The notes below the pieces were generated by a model that saw only the letters and a program-made list of their open reading frames with translations, had not been told where the DNA came from and did no database searches. Of a stretch of DNA of 64,000 nt, positions 1-10,330 are shown one piece after another. Within the stretch, counting starts at the first letter, position 1. The number at the start of each line of letters is the position of its first letter. Origin of the DNA: Parnassius smintheus behrii (lineage: Eukaryota; Arthropoda; Insecta; Lepidoptera; Papilionidae); NCBI GenBank assembly GCA_036936625.1, contig JAUPFT010000007.1, forward strand, positions 52,598,313-52,662,312, written 5' to 3'. A program made the translations under genes and the position numbers.

Positions 1-2
1 TA

Positions 3-1232
3 AATAAATTACTTCATAAAAATCAATTTGGTTTCACAAGGGGTCGCTCGACAACTGATGCTGGTGTTGAGCTGATTAAATATATATTTAATGCATGGGA
101 GAATTCACACGATGCCTTGGGTTTGTTCTGTGACCTATCCAAGGCCTTTGATTGTGTTCACCATGAAACATTAATCAGGAAACTTCAACACTACGGTGTA
201 AGAAATGATGCTCTTAAATTAATTATTTCATATTTAAGTGACAGAACACAAAAAGTTGTTATTAATAGTATGAGTTCTTCCGGGTCGATTGTACAAATGG
301 GCGTTCCTCAGGGCTCAATTCTTGGCCCCTTTCTGTTTCTTGTATATATTAATGACTTACCTTACATAGTAGGGGATAACCATGATATAGTATTATCTGC
401 TGATGATACTTCATTAATTTTCAAATTAAAATGACAGTTATTAAATTACGACGAAGTAAATAATGCTATAGCTAAGTTAGTCAATTGGTTTAATGTTAAT
501 AATTTGCATTTGAATGGAACTAAAACTAAATGTATGAAATTCGTAACTCCTAATGTTAAACATGTCAATACTAATGTAATTTTAAATGGGGAGGAGCTGA
601 GTCTTGTCGATACCACCATTTTTCTTGGAATCACACTGGACGCAAAGCTTCAATGGCTCCCCCATATATCAAAACTAGCTAGCAGACTTAGTTCTGCAGC
701 ATATGCTGTAAAAAAGATTAGAACTCTTACCAGTGTTGAAACAGCTAGAATAGTTTACTTCAGTTATTTCCATAGCATTATGTCGTATGGTATTTTGCTA
801 TGGGGACACGCGACTGACACTGAAATTATATTTATTTTACAGAAGAGGGCCATTCGAGCAATATATAATTTAAAACCAAAAGAGTCACTGAGACAAAAAT
901 TTAAAGAAATTAATATATTAACTCTGGCCTCTCAATAAATTTATGAAAATGTAATGTACGTACACAAAAATAAAAGTAGTTTTGCGAAAATAAGTGATAT
1001 TCATTCTGTAAATACTAGGAACAGACACAAGCTGGTAGTACCTGTTACTCGACTCCACCGAGTCAGTAATTCATTCTTGGGGCGATGTATACGCTTTTAC
1101 AACAAAATCCCAGAAAATATACAAAATTTGTCATACACAAAGTTCAAAAATGTTATTAAACTAAGTTTGTATAAAAAGGGTTATTATAATATTAAGGAAT
1201 TTATAGATGATAATAACCCCTGGGAAGGGTGA
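3..1232 (+). pseudogene. 5'-truncated non-LTR retrotransposon reverse transcriptase (CR1/Jockey type)
   Basis: About 410 codons stay in one frame from the window edge to a TGA at 1230-1232, broken only by TGA at 432-434 and TAA at 936-938. RT motifs read in order: QFGFTRGRSTTDA, then FCDLSKAFDCVHH (catalytic motif A), MGVPQGSILGPFLF (motif B), and SADDTSLIF where the family has YADD or FADD (motif C). The post-RT part FLGITLDAKLQWLPHI, a region around IMSYGILLWG, and the end GYYNIKEFIDDNNPWEG are typical of insect CR1/Jockey-like elements. The N-terminus and any ORF1/endonuclease lie outside the window or are lost. SADD for YADD plus two stops means it is inactive. The clade call is an inference. 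Confidence 0.85.
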
Positions 1233-1461
1233 TCGCTACCAAGCTATTTCTAATTTATCTTGTGTTGTTGATTGTAAACATGATTGTAAGCTATTATTAA
1301 AAAAAAAAGTCCCGCTGGGTTTCTTGCTGGTTCTTCCCAGGACAGAGGTTTTTTTTTGCGAACCAGTGGTAAATTAAAAAAGTGACGTTCAATAAGTATT
1401 TTTATAATCTACATTGAATAAAAAAGTTTCTATTCTATTCTATTCTATTCTATTCTATTCT
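1233..1461 (+). repeat. 3' UTR and (TTCTA)n tail of the preceding LINE
   Basis: The UTR contains CCCGCTGGGTTTCTTGCTGG and runs into a perfect pentamer array, TTCTA repeated about seven times at 1427-1461. A simple-repeat tail instead of poly(A) fits CR1-like elements. The same UTR occurs inverted at 46178-46396, which supports a real family 3' end. Confidence 0.8.
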
Positions 1462-1640
1462 CGTGACGTATTGTTCTCCTTGCTAGACTAAAAAATAGCC
1501 TATACTAAGGAGATTCAGTCCCTCAGTCCTTACAAAAGTGATCGAAAAGCAAAAATAATTTTAAAAATAAGTTACACTGACCTATTTCACAATATTTTTT
1601 TATTTTTCTTCATCAAATGTGGAAAATGCCATTACTATAT

Positions 1641-1848
1641 AAAGTTACAGTCAATATACGTACCATAGCTGGGCACAGGCCTCCTCTCACTTCTGAGAGG
1701 GCAGGAAATTGTCCGCCGCGCTGCCCCAATGCGTGATGGTGAGCCTCCCATGTCTTCGAAATATTTTTTTATCTTATCTCTCAGACCTGCAGGTTTCCTC
1801 ACGGTATTTTCCTTTACCGCCGAACACGTTGTAAATATTATATATTGT
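1641..1848 (-). repeat. SINE B fragment (tail half)
   Basis: On the minus strand it carries the SINE B body: TCTGAGAGATAAGATAAAAA, CGAAGACATG, GCATTGGGGCAGCGCGGCGG, then the tail near CCCAGCTATGGTACGTATAT. The tRNA-like head is missing. Confidence 0.75.
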
Positions 1849-2370
1849 ACAGTAAGTTTTTTCTTTTTTTAGCTTCAGTGCCAAAAGTCGATATTTGTAT
1901 TTACGTATGTATTTATATAATATGGATATCTTTAAATAGCCTGTTTTCTAACATACTGACAAAAAATAAAAACAAAATAGTTTTAGAAAAGAAAATGATA
2001 TATTCTTTTTAAAAAACGACTACTGAAACCGGTGACAGGAAGCTCCGTCTTTAAGGTATAAGGTGTGAACACTAATCGACCTAAAAAATAATGATCGAGG
2101 CGAATTCTTCCAATTTGGGAGGGTTTAAAGAGATTAAAATATTCTATGTTGAACAGTAAAGCATGGTATCATGAGCGATCAACACAGAGCCACTATAAAC
2201 ATATTTTAAAGTGTTATAATTATGGACAATTAAATTTGACAACGAATCAGCTAAGGTAGAAATGGCGTGGCCTTTTCATTATATGTTAGGGATATAGCTC
2301 TAGCTGCCAGGCCCGTATATTACAACTAGCATGTTTACCGCAGAGGAAAATCTACGAAAACAGCCCTAAT
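1849..2370. other. Unassigned AT-rich DNA
   Basis: No coding signal, RNA gene or repeat family known from elsewhere in the window was recognised. Confidence 0.4.
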
Positions 2371-2373
2371 CAG

Positions 2374-2610
2374 TATTATTGACAGGGTCTAAAAAGCACT
2401 GGAGGATAAGGGAATAGCTCTTTGTGCCTTTCTAGATATTGAGGGCGCCATCGACAGTAGCCCCACATCACTACTGATTAAGGTCCAGGCATCTAATAAT
2501 GTTGACCCAAGAACCATCAGTTGGATGGGTATAATTAGAAGAACCGACGACCGATGGAAAAGAAAGAGTTTCGAATGGCCGCCACGTACCGGTAAGCGTT
2601 TGTATGATGG
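2374..2610 (+). pseudogene. Reverse transcriptase fragment (R1/Jockey-type LINE)
   Basis: The plus strand reads a stretch like SIIDRV, a stop, then KALEDKGIALCAFLDIEGAID, matching RT motif A (FLDIEGAFD) of insect R1/Jockey-type elements. A region after it, NNVDPRTISWMG, fits the helix following motif A. There is no motif B or YADD, and a stop lies inside the fragment. Only about 75 residues of the original RT can be read. Confidence 0.65.
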
Positions 2611-2639
2611 ACCATGACATGTAGTAACGACATGGTGAG

Positions 2640-2745
2640 GCATACAGTTAGTCGATGGATACAGGTGGTTCAGGAACGTGCTTTGTAACGTTCCTCGGGC
2701 AAAGGCTATGTCCAGCAGTAGGTTTGTGAATTTTATTTGACATTA
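2640..2745 (+). repeat. LINE 3'-end fragment
   Basis: It reads WIQVVQERAL followed by GGCAAAGGCTATGTCCAGCA, a form common at the C-terminus and 3' end of insect RTE-like LINEs (compare 39192-39370 and 39935-40050). It is too short to assign a clade. Confidence 0.45.
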
Positions 2746-2770
2746 ACAGTGGAATCTTAAATAAAATTGG

Positions 2771-2925
2771 TGTCACGGATTTTATCGCGTTGAATTTTAT
2801 TTGTTTTTAATAAGCGCTGTTTCGGGTGCCTTATTGCAGCGCCCATGGTCACGAGAGAACTGAGTTTTTTGACGTTCTGATGTCAAAGTTAATCCGAATC
2901 ACCTTCAGCTTTCTTTTTATTGGTT
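2771..2925 (-). repeat. Penelope-like element 3' fragment
   Basis: It shares, in order, the PLE landmarks also seen at 5.0-5.6 kb and 13.3-13.5 kb: ACGGATTTTATCGCGTT, GTTTCGGGTGCC, CAGCGCCCATGGTCACGAGA, a GACGTTCTGATGTC block and ACCTTCAGCTTT. No coding part remains. It ends just before the TTAA that borders the piggyBac remnant. The strand is that of PLE coding sense. Confidence 0.7.
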
Positions 2926-2940
2926 AAATGTAAGCAATCC

Positions 2941-2963
2941 TTAACCCTCGGCATGCCTGGTGG
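2941..2963. repeat. Candidate piggyBac end: TTAA plus CCCTCGG terminus
   Basis: TTAA at 2941-2944 is followed directly by CCCTCGGCATGCCTGGTGG. piggyBac-superfamily elements insert at TTAA and begin with CCY, and this lies about 310 bp past the C-terminus of the transposase remnant, on the expected side. I found no matching inverted copy beyond the transposase N-terminus. Confidence 0.6.
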
Positions 2964-3272
2964 AAAAAAGTTACATGGCGTGCCTGATGGGTCTGTGAGA
3001 CCTAAATTTTAAATATTTTTTTCTCCTACAAATTGATATCAATGTAGTATAGTTTTTGATTTTATAATAAAATTAAACATGTTTTTTAGGATTTCAAATA
3101 AAATACGTGTTCAAATTAATAATATTTTAATAGAATTTTTAATTAAACTTTTACCTCGTTTTTTAACGTATAATTAATCATCTTATTTTCATAAACATGC
3201 AAAATCAACTAAAACAAAAGAAATCACAATCAAACTTTGGGGATCATAAGGCACATATGGTTATCTTATATT

Positions 3273-4825
3273 CTAATTTAGATGAGATTCTATCAATGCG
3301 ATACCCAGATCTTTGATAAAATTTCTGCGATTGTTTTTGATATCAGGAAAGTTCAGCATTTGAATAATTTTTGCATTTATACCTGCAGAGTTCAGCAACC
3401 AGAAAAACAGAGTGAGCGGCCATCTTCTGGAGTTTCTTGATACATCATAAGATCTAATAAGCTTGTCAACGTTGTCAACACCACATTCCGTTTTGTTATA
3501 GAATGTATATTATATATAACTGCTGGTTTTTGCTTCTCACCTGATTGCAGGTCGATTTCCATATCATGATGGAGAGATGACAGCAGGAACCCTTTTTTTC
3601 TAGGTTTTGGGACGTATGATACTAAAGTCATATCTTTTTGAAATCCGAACTATGATGAATACATTGTTGAATTTGTTTTGAATTTTTCAGGTATGCAAGT
3701 TTTGTTTTTTGATTTCATTGTACCGACAGCGGTTAGCTTATGATGATTTAGCAAGTGTTCATATATTGGATAGCTCGTAAACCAGTTGTCCATCGTGATA
3801 TTTCTCCCTGACTGAGAAACTGGCGCGACGAGACGATGGACTACATCGTGAGGCTTATTGCTGACCTTATAAGATCCCTCTGGTTGCTCGCCTAAATAAA
3901 TCTCCAAATTCAGAGAGTAGAATGTTTGGGCATCTACGAGCGCAAATATCTTTATTCCATATTTACCTAGTTTATTTGGCAAATGTTGGCGAAATTTGCA
4001 GCGACCACGGAAAGCTACAAGCTCTTCATCTAGAGTCAAATTTTCAAAGGACATGTAGTGTAGTTGGCATCTGCTAACGAATTCTTCGAACAGTTTCCTG
4101 AACGGAGCTAGTCTGTCCTGTGACAGTCTTTCTTGACGTGTATCAACATCATCAAATCGCAAATGATTGACAATAAAAACGAATCTTCTCAAGCTAACTG
4201 TCATAGCAAAAATTGGAATACCAGTTCCATCATTACACCACAAGTCTTGTAAATTCTGCCTTGCAGATTTATATAATCCCGCAAGGTAAATTAGACCAAT
4301 TATAGCCTTCAGCTCATCCATACCCACTTCTGCATAAGCGTAGTCATTTGAAGTGTTCAGACCAAGTCTCGTTCTTCGGATTCTCACATTTGTATGAATT
4401 AGTATATCCAGCAACATCGACTCGCCCACAAAAAGATTGAAACACTCTAAAGGAGTTTTTGCATCTCTCGCTAATACTTTGACACCCGGTGTTCCAGTTA
4501 CTATATTTTCACTACGTGTTCAAACGTTTGATCTAGCTGGAATTTTGTGCCACAAAGTTCCGTCTTTACCTTTGTAAGTTCTTCCTGAGGGCCGCGAAGT
4601 TAACTCTGACAGTGGCACGTCCATTTCGGAATCTGAAGAGTTCTCATCATTAACTATTTTTAAGAGGTCTTCCTCCGAATCGATCGAGTCGGTTTTATGA
4701 GTTTCTTCTGTAACCTCATCAGACTCTTCGTCGCTGGAGTCGAATACAATATCATTTTCGTGATCTTCATCCACCTCTTCGAGTAGCAAACTAACGATTT
4801 CCCTGTCCTGTAAGGACCTCTCCAT
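3273..4825 (-). pseudogene. piggyBac-superfamily transposase remnant
   Basis: A broken DDE transposase on the minus strand. The N-terminus starts at 4825 (MERSLQDREIV) with an acidic region, as is usual in the family. The core at 3650-4429 includes IIGLIYLAGLYK, LTLDEELVAFRGRC, LGKYGIKIFALVDA (first catalytic Asp), and NITMDNWFTSYPIYE (second, the DNxFTS motif). The third Asp lies in a GVDNVDKLIRSYDV-like stretch near 3450-3490 in a shifted frame. The remainder, RRWPLTLFFWLLNSAGINAK, runs to a TAG at 3273-3275. At least three frame breaks are seen, around 4430-4520, 3632-3650 and near 3510. I saw no C-terminal cysteine-rich domain. It cannot encode an active enzyme. Confidence 0.88.
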
Positions 4826-5032
4826 TTTGAACTGTAAAGAATATGATACTATAAAGTTGAATTCCAAACAAAATAAAGAACTTTATGAATAAAATACATC
4901 AAATTCGTAAAAACACAAATTAAAACAATAATAATCCCGAGTATTATATATAAAATACGTTACCATTTAAAATATTATGTTTATTTTTAACAAATTAACG
5001 ACACAAAACCACTAATAGCAACAAATGAATAA

Positions 5033-5572
5033 TGATTTCTTAAATTTACGCGAACACTACACATTGAATAAAACTATTATTTACGGATTTTATCGCGTTT
5101 AATTACTTTAATTTATTTTTATTATTATCCCGACGTTTCGGGTGCTTTACAGCACCCATGGTTGCTGTAATGCACCCGAAACGTCGTTTGTATGGTCACG
5201 GGAGGAACTGAGACGTTTGACGTCCCAATGTTATAGTTATCCCGGCTACCTTCAGTTTTTGAATATTAACTTTTGTTTCGGTCTCCGCAGAACGAGCTTA
5301 CAGTATCTTGAAGTATTGCAGTGGTATGTTTGAGTTTGGGTTTAATTTTGTTAATTATAGGATCCCAAGCAGATGGCAGCACCCATCCATCTTCTCTACT
5401 GAAATTAGGATGGTTCTTAATTTCAATATCCTCACGTATCATTCTTGGTAGAAATCGGTGTTCTTTTGCGGAGGATTTGTGGAGTGACTAAATCCTACCA
5501 ATGCTATAAAATCCCTATACATAGTTTTATTAAATGTGTAATGTTCGCGTAAATTTAAGAAATCATTATGTA
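5033..5572 (-). mobile_element. Penelope-like element remnant with inverted ends
   Basis: Both ends carry the same terminal sequence in opposite orientation: AATGATTTCTTAAATTTACG at 5033 and its reverse complement ending near 5571, followed inward by GAACA-type and AATAAAACTAT-type sequence. Between them lie the PLE landmarks TTATCGCGTTTAATTACTTT and CGACGTTTCGGGTGCTTTAC and the C-terminal coding tail. PLEs are known for terminal repeats in direct or inverted arrangement and for 5' truncation. I see no clean target duplication. It sits immediately upstream of the piggyBac transposase. Confidence 0.8.
5266..5470 (-). pseudogene. C-terminal tail of a Penelope-like polyprotein
   Basis: An open stretch of about 67 codons reads KEHRFLPRMIREDIEI, then NHPNFSREDGWVLPSAWDPI, and ends in CGDRNKS before a TAA at 5266-5268. 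It continues the GIY-YIG region seen in the 13.5-14.2 kb copy, where KEHRFLPRMIREAIEI follows the nuclease domain. The upstream GIY-YIG, linker and RT are missing here. Confidence 0.75.
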
Positions 5573-5574
5573 AG

Positions 5575-5890
5575 CAACCTTTATTGACCCGTGTGGTGGT
5601 ACTAGAAGAGAATTCATTAAACCATTTCGTCCTTGAGTGGCATAAGAGCTGACTATAGTATAAGCCCAGAAAATGTTATGGCTTTCGGAAGATGGAGGTA
5701 TGGCCATCACGTTTATTCCTTACCTAAAATATCCAGACCAGCGTATGAAACGTCAAACCATCTGCCAAGCGTCATTTAAGCAAATCCCTGCCCAACGGGA
5801 AAGGACTTTATCAGGCTGATGATGAACTAGAAAATAATGGATGATCCTATTAACAGGTTTTGAGACATTTTTAGTAAAGTTATGTTTATA
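5575..5890. other. Unassigned DNA
   Basis: No repeat family or coding feature recognised. Some LINE-like wording around 5750-5830 is too weak to call. Confidence 0.3.
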
Positions 5891-5892
5891 TA

Positions 5893-6198
5893 CGTGGTAA
5901 AGCAACGCTGCAGCTATATAATGGTTGTAGCACGAATCGGGCGGCTCGACCGGGAAAGGACCACGCTCTCACAGAATACCAGCGTAAAAAGCAGCTTAAC
6001 ACTGCTGTGTTTCGTATGGTGTATGTAGAGATTCAAGGATCCTTTTTTACTGGAAATGGGGCATTCCATCTTAGTCCTCAGGGGTGACAGCGCATCTGCA
6101 TTTTGATTCTTAATCGAGTATAAATGTAGATGTCTATAGGCCACAGCATCCACCTACCATCAGGTGAACTGTGTGCTCGTTTGCAACCATTCTTCTAA
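5893..6198 (-). repeat. Repeat A, near full length
   Basis: It starts with TACGTGGTAAAGCAACGCTG and passes through GGACCACGCTCTCACAGAAT, TTTCGTATGGTG, CTTAGTCCTCAGGGGTGACA and GATGTCTATAGGCCACAGCA. It ends at the head motif ACCATCAGGTGAACTGTGTG and GCTCGTTTGCAACC. SINE B follows a few bases later. Confidence 0.85.
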
Positions 6199-6205
6199 AA
6201 AAAAG

Positions 6206-6464
6206 TAAAGTCATATAGGCTATGTACATCCCACTCCTGGGCATAGTTCTTCTCTCATTTCTGAGCTTTAAGGCGGACTTCACATGTCTTCGAATTATGA
6301 TTATTTTTGATTCTCTTAGACATTCACCACACACACACACACGTGGTAAATCATCACTTAAAACTGTAATCAACAATTTCATAGGTGTCGACAGAATTGA
6401 ACCCGCATTGCTTTCGTACTATGATATTAATGTTGAGCGCTAAGCTACTGTGCTGCCACGGCGC
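6206..6464 (-). repeat. SINE B copy with internal (AC)n
   Basis: A degraded copy. The tail is ATAGGCTATGTACATCCCAC, and the tRNA-like head is at the right end (GGTGTCGACAGAATTGAACC, TGCTGCCACGGC). A short CA run at 6331-6342 interrupts it. Confidence 0.65.
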
Positions 6465-7424
6465 TATTTTATTTTTATTAAAAAAATGTTTTAAATTAAA
6501 GTTAATCACGCTAGAAACACAATAGCAAAATTGAATTATAATGGTGGTTTTCCAGCCCGATTGTTTGTGTTAGAAGCAAAGCATCGCTTATAAGCCACGG
6601 CTATAATCCGCGACTGTTCGCCTGCCTACCCTTTAACCAATACGTGGCCGCTTGTATTACGTAGATTGATGTACGAAATGATGGATAGTCCAATTTAATA
6701 TTTTCATTTTTTAACCAAAACAAAGGTATTTTCGGAACCACGAGTAAATAAAAAAGTCTGTTATAAAGAACCTCTTAACGATATATTATTAAAAATCTTA
6801 AAAGGCAAATCTAAGAAATACTTGCGAGATGCATTATTAAATAGGCTTATTTCTAAACGTGGACTCAAAATTATTTTTGATGTAATGTGAATGTAATTTG
6901 CTTGTAATAGTTGCAATGTCAGCCTTTACAATATTTGAACTTATAATTTTTATTATTTAAAATGTTTATTTTCTCTCAAAAAATATGTTTGAAAAAGGCA
7001 TTTCCTAGAGACTGTCGTGAAGCACAGTATTGAACTACCCCAAAATGTATTATTTTCTAAATGTCTTATTAGACAGTTACCACCTAGTGAAGGTAACCGA
7101 TACAATGCAAAGCTGCCATAATGTATATTTTAGTCCAAGAGGTTGGCAAAATGCCACATTAACACCTAACTCTTCATCTTTGAATTATCAATATTTAAAA
7201 GAACTTATATCCCTTCCCAAATGTCCTTACAATTAATTGTTGTATTTTTATTTTCTTAAAATATAATACTTAAATATATAAGTGATTTAAAACGGTTGTT
7301 ACCGATCAAAAATAAAAATAAAATGACAATAATATAATATAATATTTTAATTTTAAGTACTTTATATTAATTATTAAAATATTTTTAAATACATATTATG
7401 ATGCCAACTCCATCTGTATATCGT
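6465..7424. other. Unassigned DNA with one short LINE-like reading
   Basis: At about 6755-6888 the plus strand reads LKGKSKKYLRDALLNRLISK and ends in a TGA, resembling the lysine-rich end of some LINE polyproteins, but there is no RT motif. A further open frame at 7030-7236 matches nothing I recognise. Confidence 0.3.
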
Positions 7425-7650
7425 AGCCCCAGGGCCGGCAGGCTTGTCTCGTGGCTCCCACAATCGGCTCAGAGCTCAGTGTACCGTAAAATTGCATTTG
7501 ACGTGCGCTCGGACCGCAGGATGGCGGCAACGGGGGATGGTGTAGGGGGAGGGGAGCCGGAGGGGGCAAATTAACGCGGCTTAAGACAAAATCCCCGTGT
7601 TATGATACAGCGGCGTCGCTCGAGCGATGATCGCTTTAAGTATGCTACGG
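7425..7650. other. GC-rich block
   Basis: A block clearly richer in G+C than its surroundings, with CpG-rich and purine-rich stretches such as AGGATGGCGGCAACGGGGGA and GGGGGAGGGGAGCCGGAGGG. It has no ORF, tRNA fold or repeat signature that I can assign. It could be an old promoter-like sequence, an exon remnant or a transposon 5' end. Confidence 0.4.
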
Positions 7651-8003
7651 GATTTATGATGGAGCTTGCATGGCGACAGGTGTTTTTACCTGTGCTTTGT
7701 ATAATCAATATTGTTTTCGTGTTAAATAAGGTATTTAAATTACGATACAATCAAAGATAATAACAATTTTTTCGCTCTTGTTTGTGATTGAAAGAGTTAT
7801 TTAGAATTTATTTTTATTTATTATAGAAGTAATGATAAATAATAAGAAGAAGAAGAATTTCATTTATTCAAGCAACCAAGGCTCATATTTTGTTAGTATT
7901 ACTTATAACTAATACTTATAATTATGTTAGTACTTAGTAGGCATAATATTATTGCTAATTATATGTGAAGTACAAAAAAAAATACATTTATATTTATAAT
8001 GTG

Positions 8004-8462
8004 TCATTTTCTCACCAATGCACCCGATATGGCACTACAATGGCACAAGTATATGCAGTCCAGTCCGCTAGAAATCACTTTCAGGATACTATTGTTGCTC
8101 CCCCGCACCCTGCGCACCAGAGACGCGCACCTCTTGCGCATAGTCGCGTAAAAGCAGTCCACTCGCGCTTCCGCGAACATCCCTGATGCACTACAGAAGC
8201 GAGGCAGTCCCAGCAGCACCCTAAAGGCGTTGTTGTATTGTACTCGGAGGGCATTGTAAGCCTTAGAGTATAATCTAGCCCACAGGCTGCACGTGTAAAA
8301 TGACGTGCAGTAAGCTCTAAATAGGGCTATTTTAACTTCCCTTGAACAGCGTGCAAACCTGCGAGCTATCATGTTCGCTCTTACTGACAACGCCCTCCGT
8401 TCCCTCTCAATGTCATCATCATCCCTGAGACGAGGAGTCAGAACATGGCCAAGATATTTATA
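8004..8462 (-). pseudogene. LINE reverse-transcriptase C-terminal fragment
   Basis: A continuous minus-strand reading of about 150 codons begins with YKYLGHVLTPRLRDDDDIER and continues through RRFARCSREVKIALFRAYC, SLWARLYSKAYNALRVQYNN, AFRVLLGLPRFCSASGMF and CASLVRRVRGSNNSILKVIS. This is the post-RT region of insect non-LTR elements, covering the YLG box and the helix-rich tail. The catalytic RT core and endonuclease are absent. The frame extends upstream of any methionine, so no start codon is assigned. Confidence 0.8.
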
Positions 8463-8494
8463 CCTAAAAGCTCCTTGTACAATATTACAACCTT

Positions 8495-8605
8495 ATCCTA
8501 TAAAAAAATCCTTAAAAATAGTTTTATTCAACGTGTACTGTCCGTGTAATCATTGTGTAAAAATAAGTTAAATTAAACGCAATAAAATCCGTGAATTTTT
8601 ATTTA
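8495..8605. repeat. Diverged Penelope-like terminal-repeat fragment
   Basis: It carries TAGTTTTATTCAACGTGTA followed by AAATTAAACGCAATAAAATC and CGTGAAT, a degraded form of the PLE end seen intact at 9300-9374. Confidence 0.55.
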
Positions 8606-8965
8606 TTTAATAGGCTGCACCCATAATACAGCTCCAGCGTCTACCGCGTAATAATATCCATACAAGCATTTCTTTATGCTGCTGTTGTTCTGATAATGCG
8701 ATTTTCTTTGAAATTCTAAACTATGTCTTGTATGATAAAAAATAACAAGTAATCTAAAATATAAATATTCATTGCAGCTACACACTCTTTTTGTAGTATT
8801 TTCTAGTTGGGTGAGTCCCCTTCCTTTTTCGATCGTAATTGATTTACATCGTGGTACGCTTTGTCAAATCAATACTTGACACCCTGATGCTAGTGTTCTA
8901 ATTTCAAATATATTTGTCCGTTTGCGTATGTGCCCGCAAACTTGCTTTCGAAAATCTTGTTGTTA
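8606..8965. other. Unassigned AT-rich DNA
   Basis: Nothing recognised. Confidence 0.3.
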
Positions 8966-9106
8966 GAATCTACATCTACACTATTTATATATATGCTATT
9001 TTAAAGAGGAAAAATTTGTTTGTTTGAATTGAATAGGCTCCAAAACTACTGGACCGATTTGAAAATTTCTTTCACCATTGAAATCCTACGTTATCCCTGA
9101 TAAATA

Positions 9107-9387
9107 GGCTATAGTATATAATGATTTCTTAAATTTACGCGAACACTACACATTGAATAAAACTATTATTTACGGATTTTATCGCGTTTAATTACTTTTA
9201 ATTTATTTTTATTATTATCCCGACGTTTCGGGTGCTTTACAGCGCCCATGGTCACGGGAGGAGTCCCCCCCGTGACCATGGGCGCTGTAAAGCACCCGAA
9301 ACGTCGGGATAATAATAAAAATAAATTAAAAGTAATTAAACGCGATAAAATCCGTAAATAATAGTTTTATTCAAGGCTATAGTATAT
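9107..9387. repeat. 13-bp target-site duplication flanking the fold-back insertion
   Basis: GGCTATAGTATAT occurs at 9107-9119 and again at 9375-9387, exactly bordering the 255-bp inserted sequence. An identical 13-bp duplication marks a recent and clean insertion. Confidence 0.9.
9120..9374. mobile_element. Fold-back Penelope-like insertion (255 bp)
   Basis: It begins with the PLE terminus ATGATTTCTTAAATTTACGC. From 9153 to 9258 it runs through TTTATCGCGTTTAATTACTT and GACGTTTCGGGTGCTTTACA to CCATGGTCACGGG. The reverse complement of those 106 bases then occupies 9269-9374 after a 10-base spacer, with no mismatch that I could see. No coding sequence is present. It consists only of PLE terminal-repeat sequence arranged head to head. 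Confidence 0.85.
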
Positions 9388-9831
9388 TTAAGAAATTAGA
9401 GATCCATATGAAAACTTTGTCAATGTAACCCACGGTGTGAAAAGAATACGTTTAATAGCGCGTACGCTGCGAAAACTATTGACAATAGAGCAAAGTGATG
9501 TACTACAGTTTTATAGAGGACATCAATATCTACAAAAAATCCGATATTTTTAAAACAAAAAAGATCTTTAAAATTTTTGTGTCTGTTTTCTGTTTGTTCC
9601 CGTTAACCTCCAAAATGGCTAAGCTAATTTTGTCAGGAATTTCACTGGCAGATAGCTGATGTTATGAGGAGTAACTTAGTCTTATTTTTATTTTAGAAGA
9701 AGAATTGGGGTCATTAGCAAAAAATTCAAATCCATGAAATTCAATCGTAATAAATTTCACGCGAGCGAAGTCGCGGGGAGCAGCACAAATACGTCGACCT
9801 CTTGTCGTGTATTCCTATGTATGAAGAAGAG

Positions 9832-10024
9832 TTAAAGTTACAGGCACACTGTTGCTTTAACTCTTGTTATGGAGGAATTAATCTGCCGCGCTGCTCTGCT
9901 ACGTATTGGCGGATTTCACATGTCCTCAAAATAATTTGTTATTAACAATTTCTTTGTTGCCAACGGGGATCGAACTCGGATTGCTCATCACTATGAAATT
10001 TACGGTGAGCGCTTAGCTCCGGGC
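9832..10024 (-). repeat. SINE B, diverged
   Basis: Minus-strand SINE B with the head at the right (CAACGGGGATCGAACTCGGA, ACGGTGAGCGCTTAGCTCC) and the tail at the left (AAGTTACAGGCACACTG). Several internal blocks are shortened. Confidence 0.6.
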
Positions 10025-10029
10025 TCTTT

Positions 10030-10330
10030 TACAGGAGAGGACACATAGGAGCATGCGGCGCACCTGATATGTCGACTACTGCCTACGAACAATAGCAACA
10101 CGATAACAATATCAGGTGCGTTGCTGGCCTTTTAAAAAGGAGTAAGCTAGTTACTTAAAGTGTCCAAAAGGTCTCTAAGTTGCATTAGTGGGGAAAAATC
10201 ATCTAGAAAATCGGTGATCATAGTGACTTCCAAGCATCTAGATAGTTTGAATGGTGCCGTGAGTTTTGTTACGATGTGCATTAGTGGAATTTACCGTCTA
10301 GAATAATCCCTACATATTCTCTGAGCACTG
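10030..10330 (+). repeat. Repeat C
   Basis: The head GGAGCATGCGGCGCACCTGA is followed by the core GGTGCGTTGCTGGCCTTTTA and AAAAGGAGTAAGCTAG, then GTGAGTTTTGTTACGATGTG. It matches 11965-12310 across most of its length. Confidence 0.65.

Larger units (their letters stand above)
8966..9790 (+). mobile_element. Helitron-like or similar lepidopteran repeat, split by a PLE insertion
   Basis: It begins with AAGAGGAAAAATTTGTTTG and GGCTCCAAAACTACTGGACC, and ends near TTCACGCGAGCGAAGTCGCG and GGGAGCAGC. These are hallmarks of a very common lepidopteran non-autonomous repeat, often attributed to Helitrons. A final CTRR was not resolved, so the class is tentative. The element is interrupted at 9120-9374 and resumes with the duplicated GGCTATAGTATAT. 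Confidence 0.5.

Noticed and set aside
9120..9374. DNA transposon with TIRs (MITE)
   Set aside because: The arms are the PLE terminal repeat found with the GIY-YIG coding copy at 13.3 kb, so a PLE origin explains it better.
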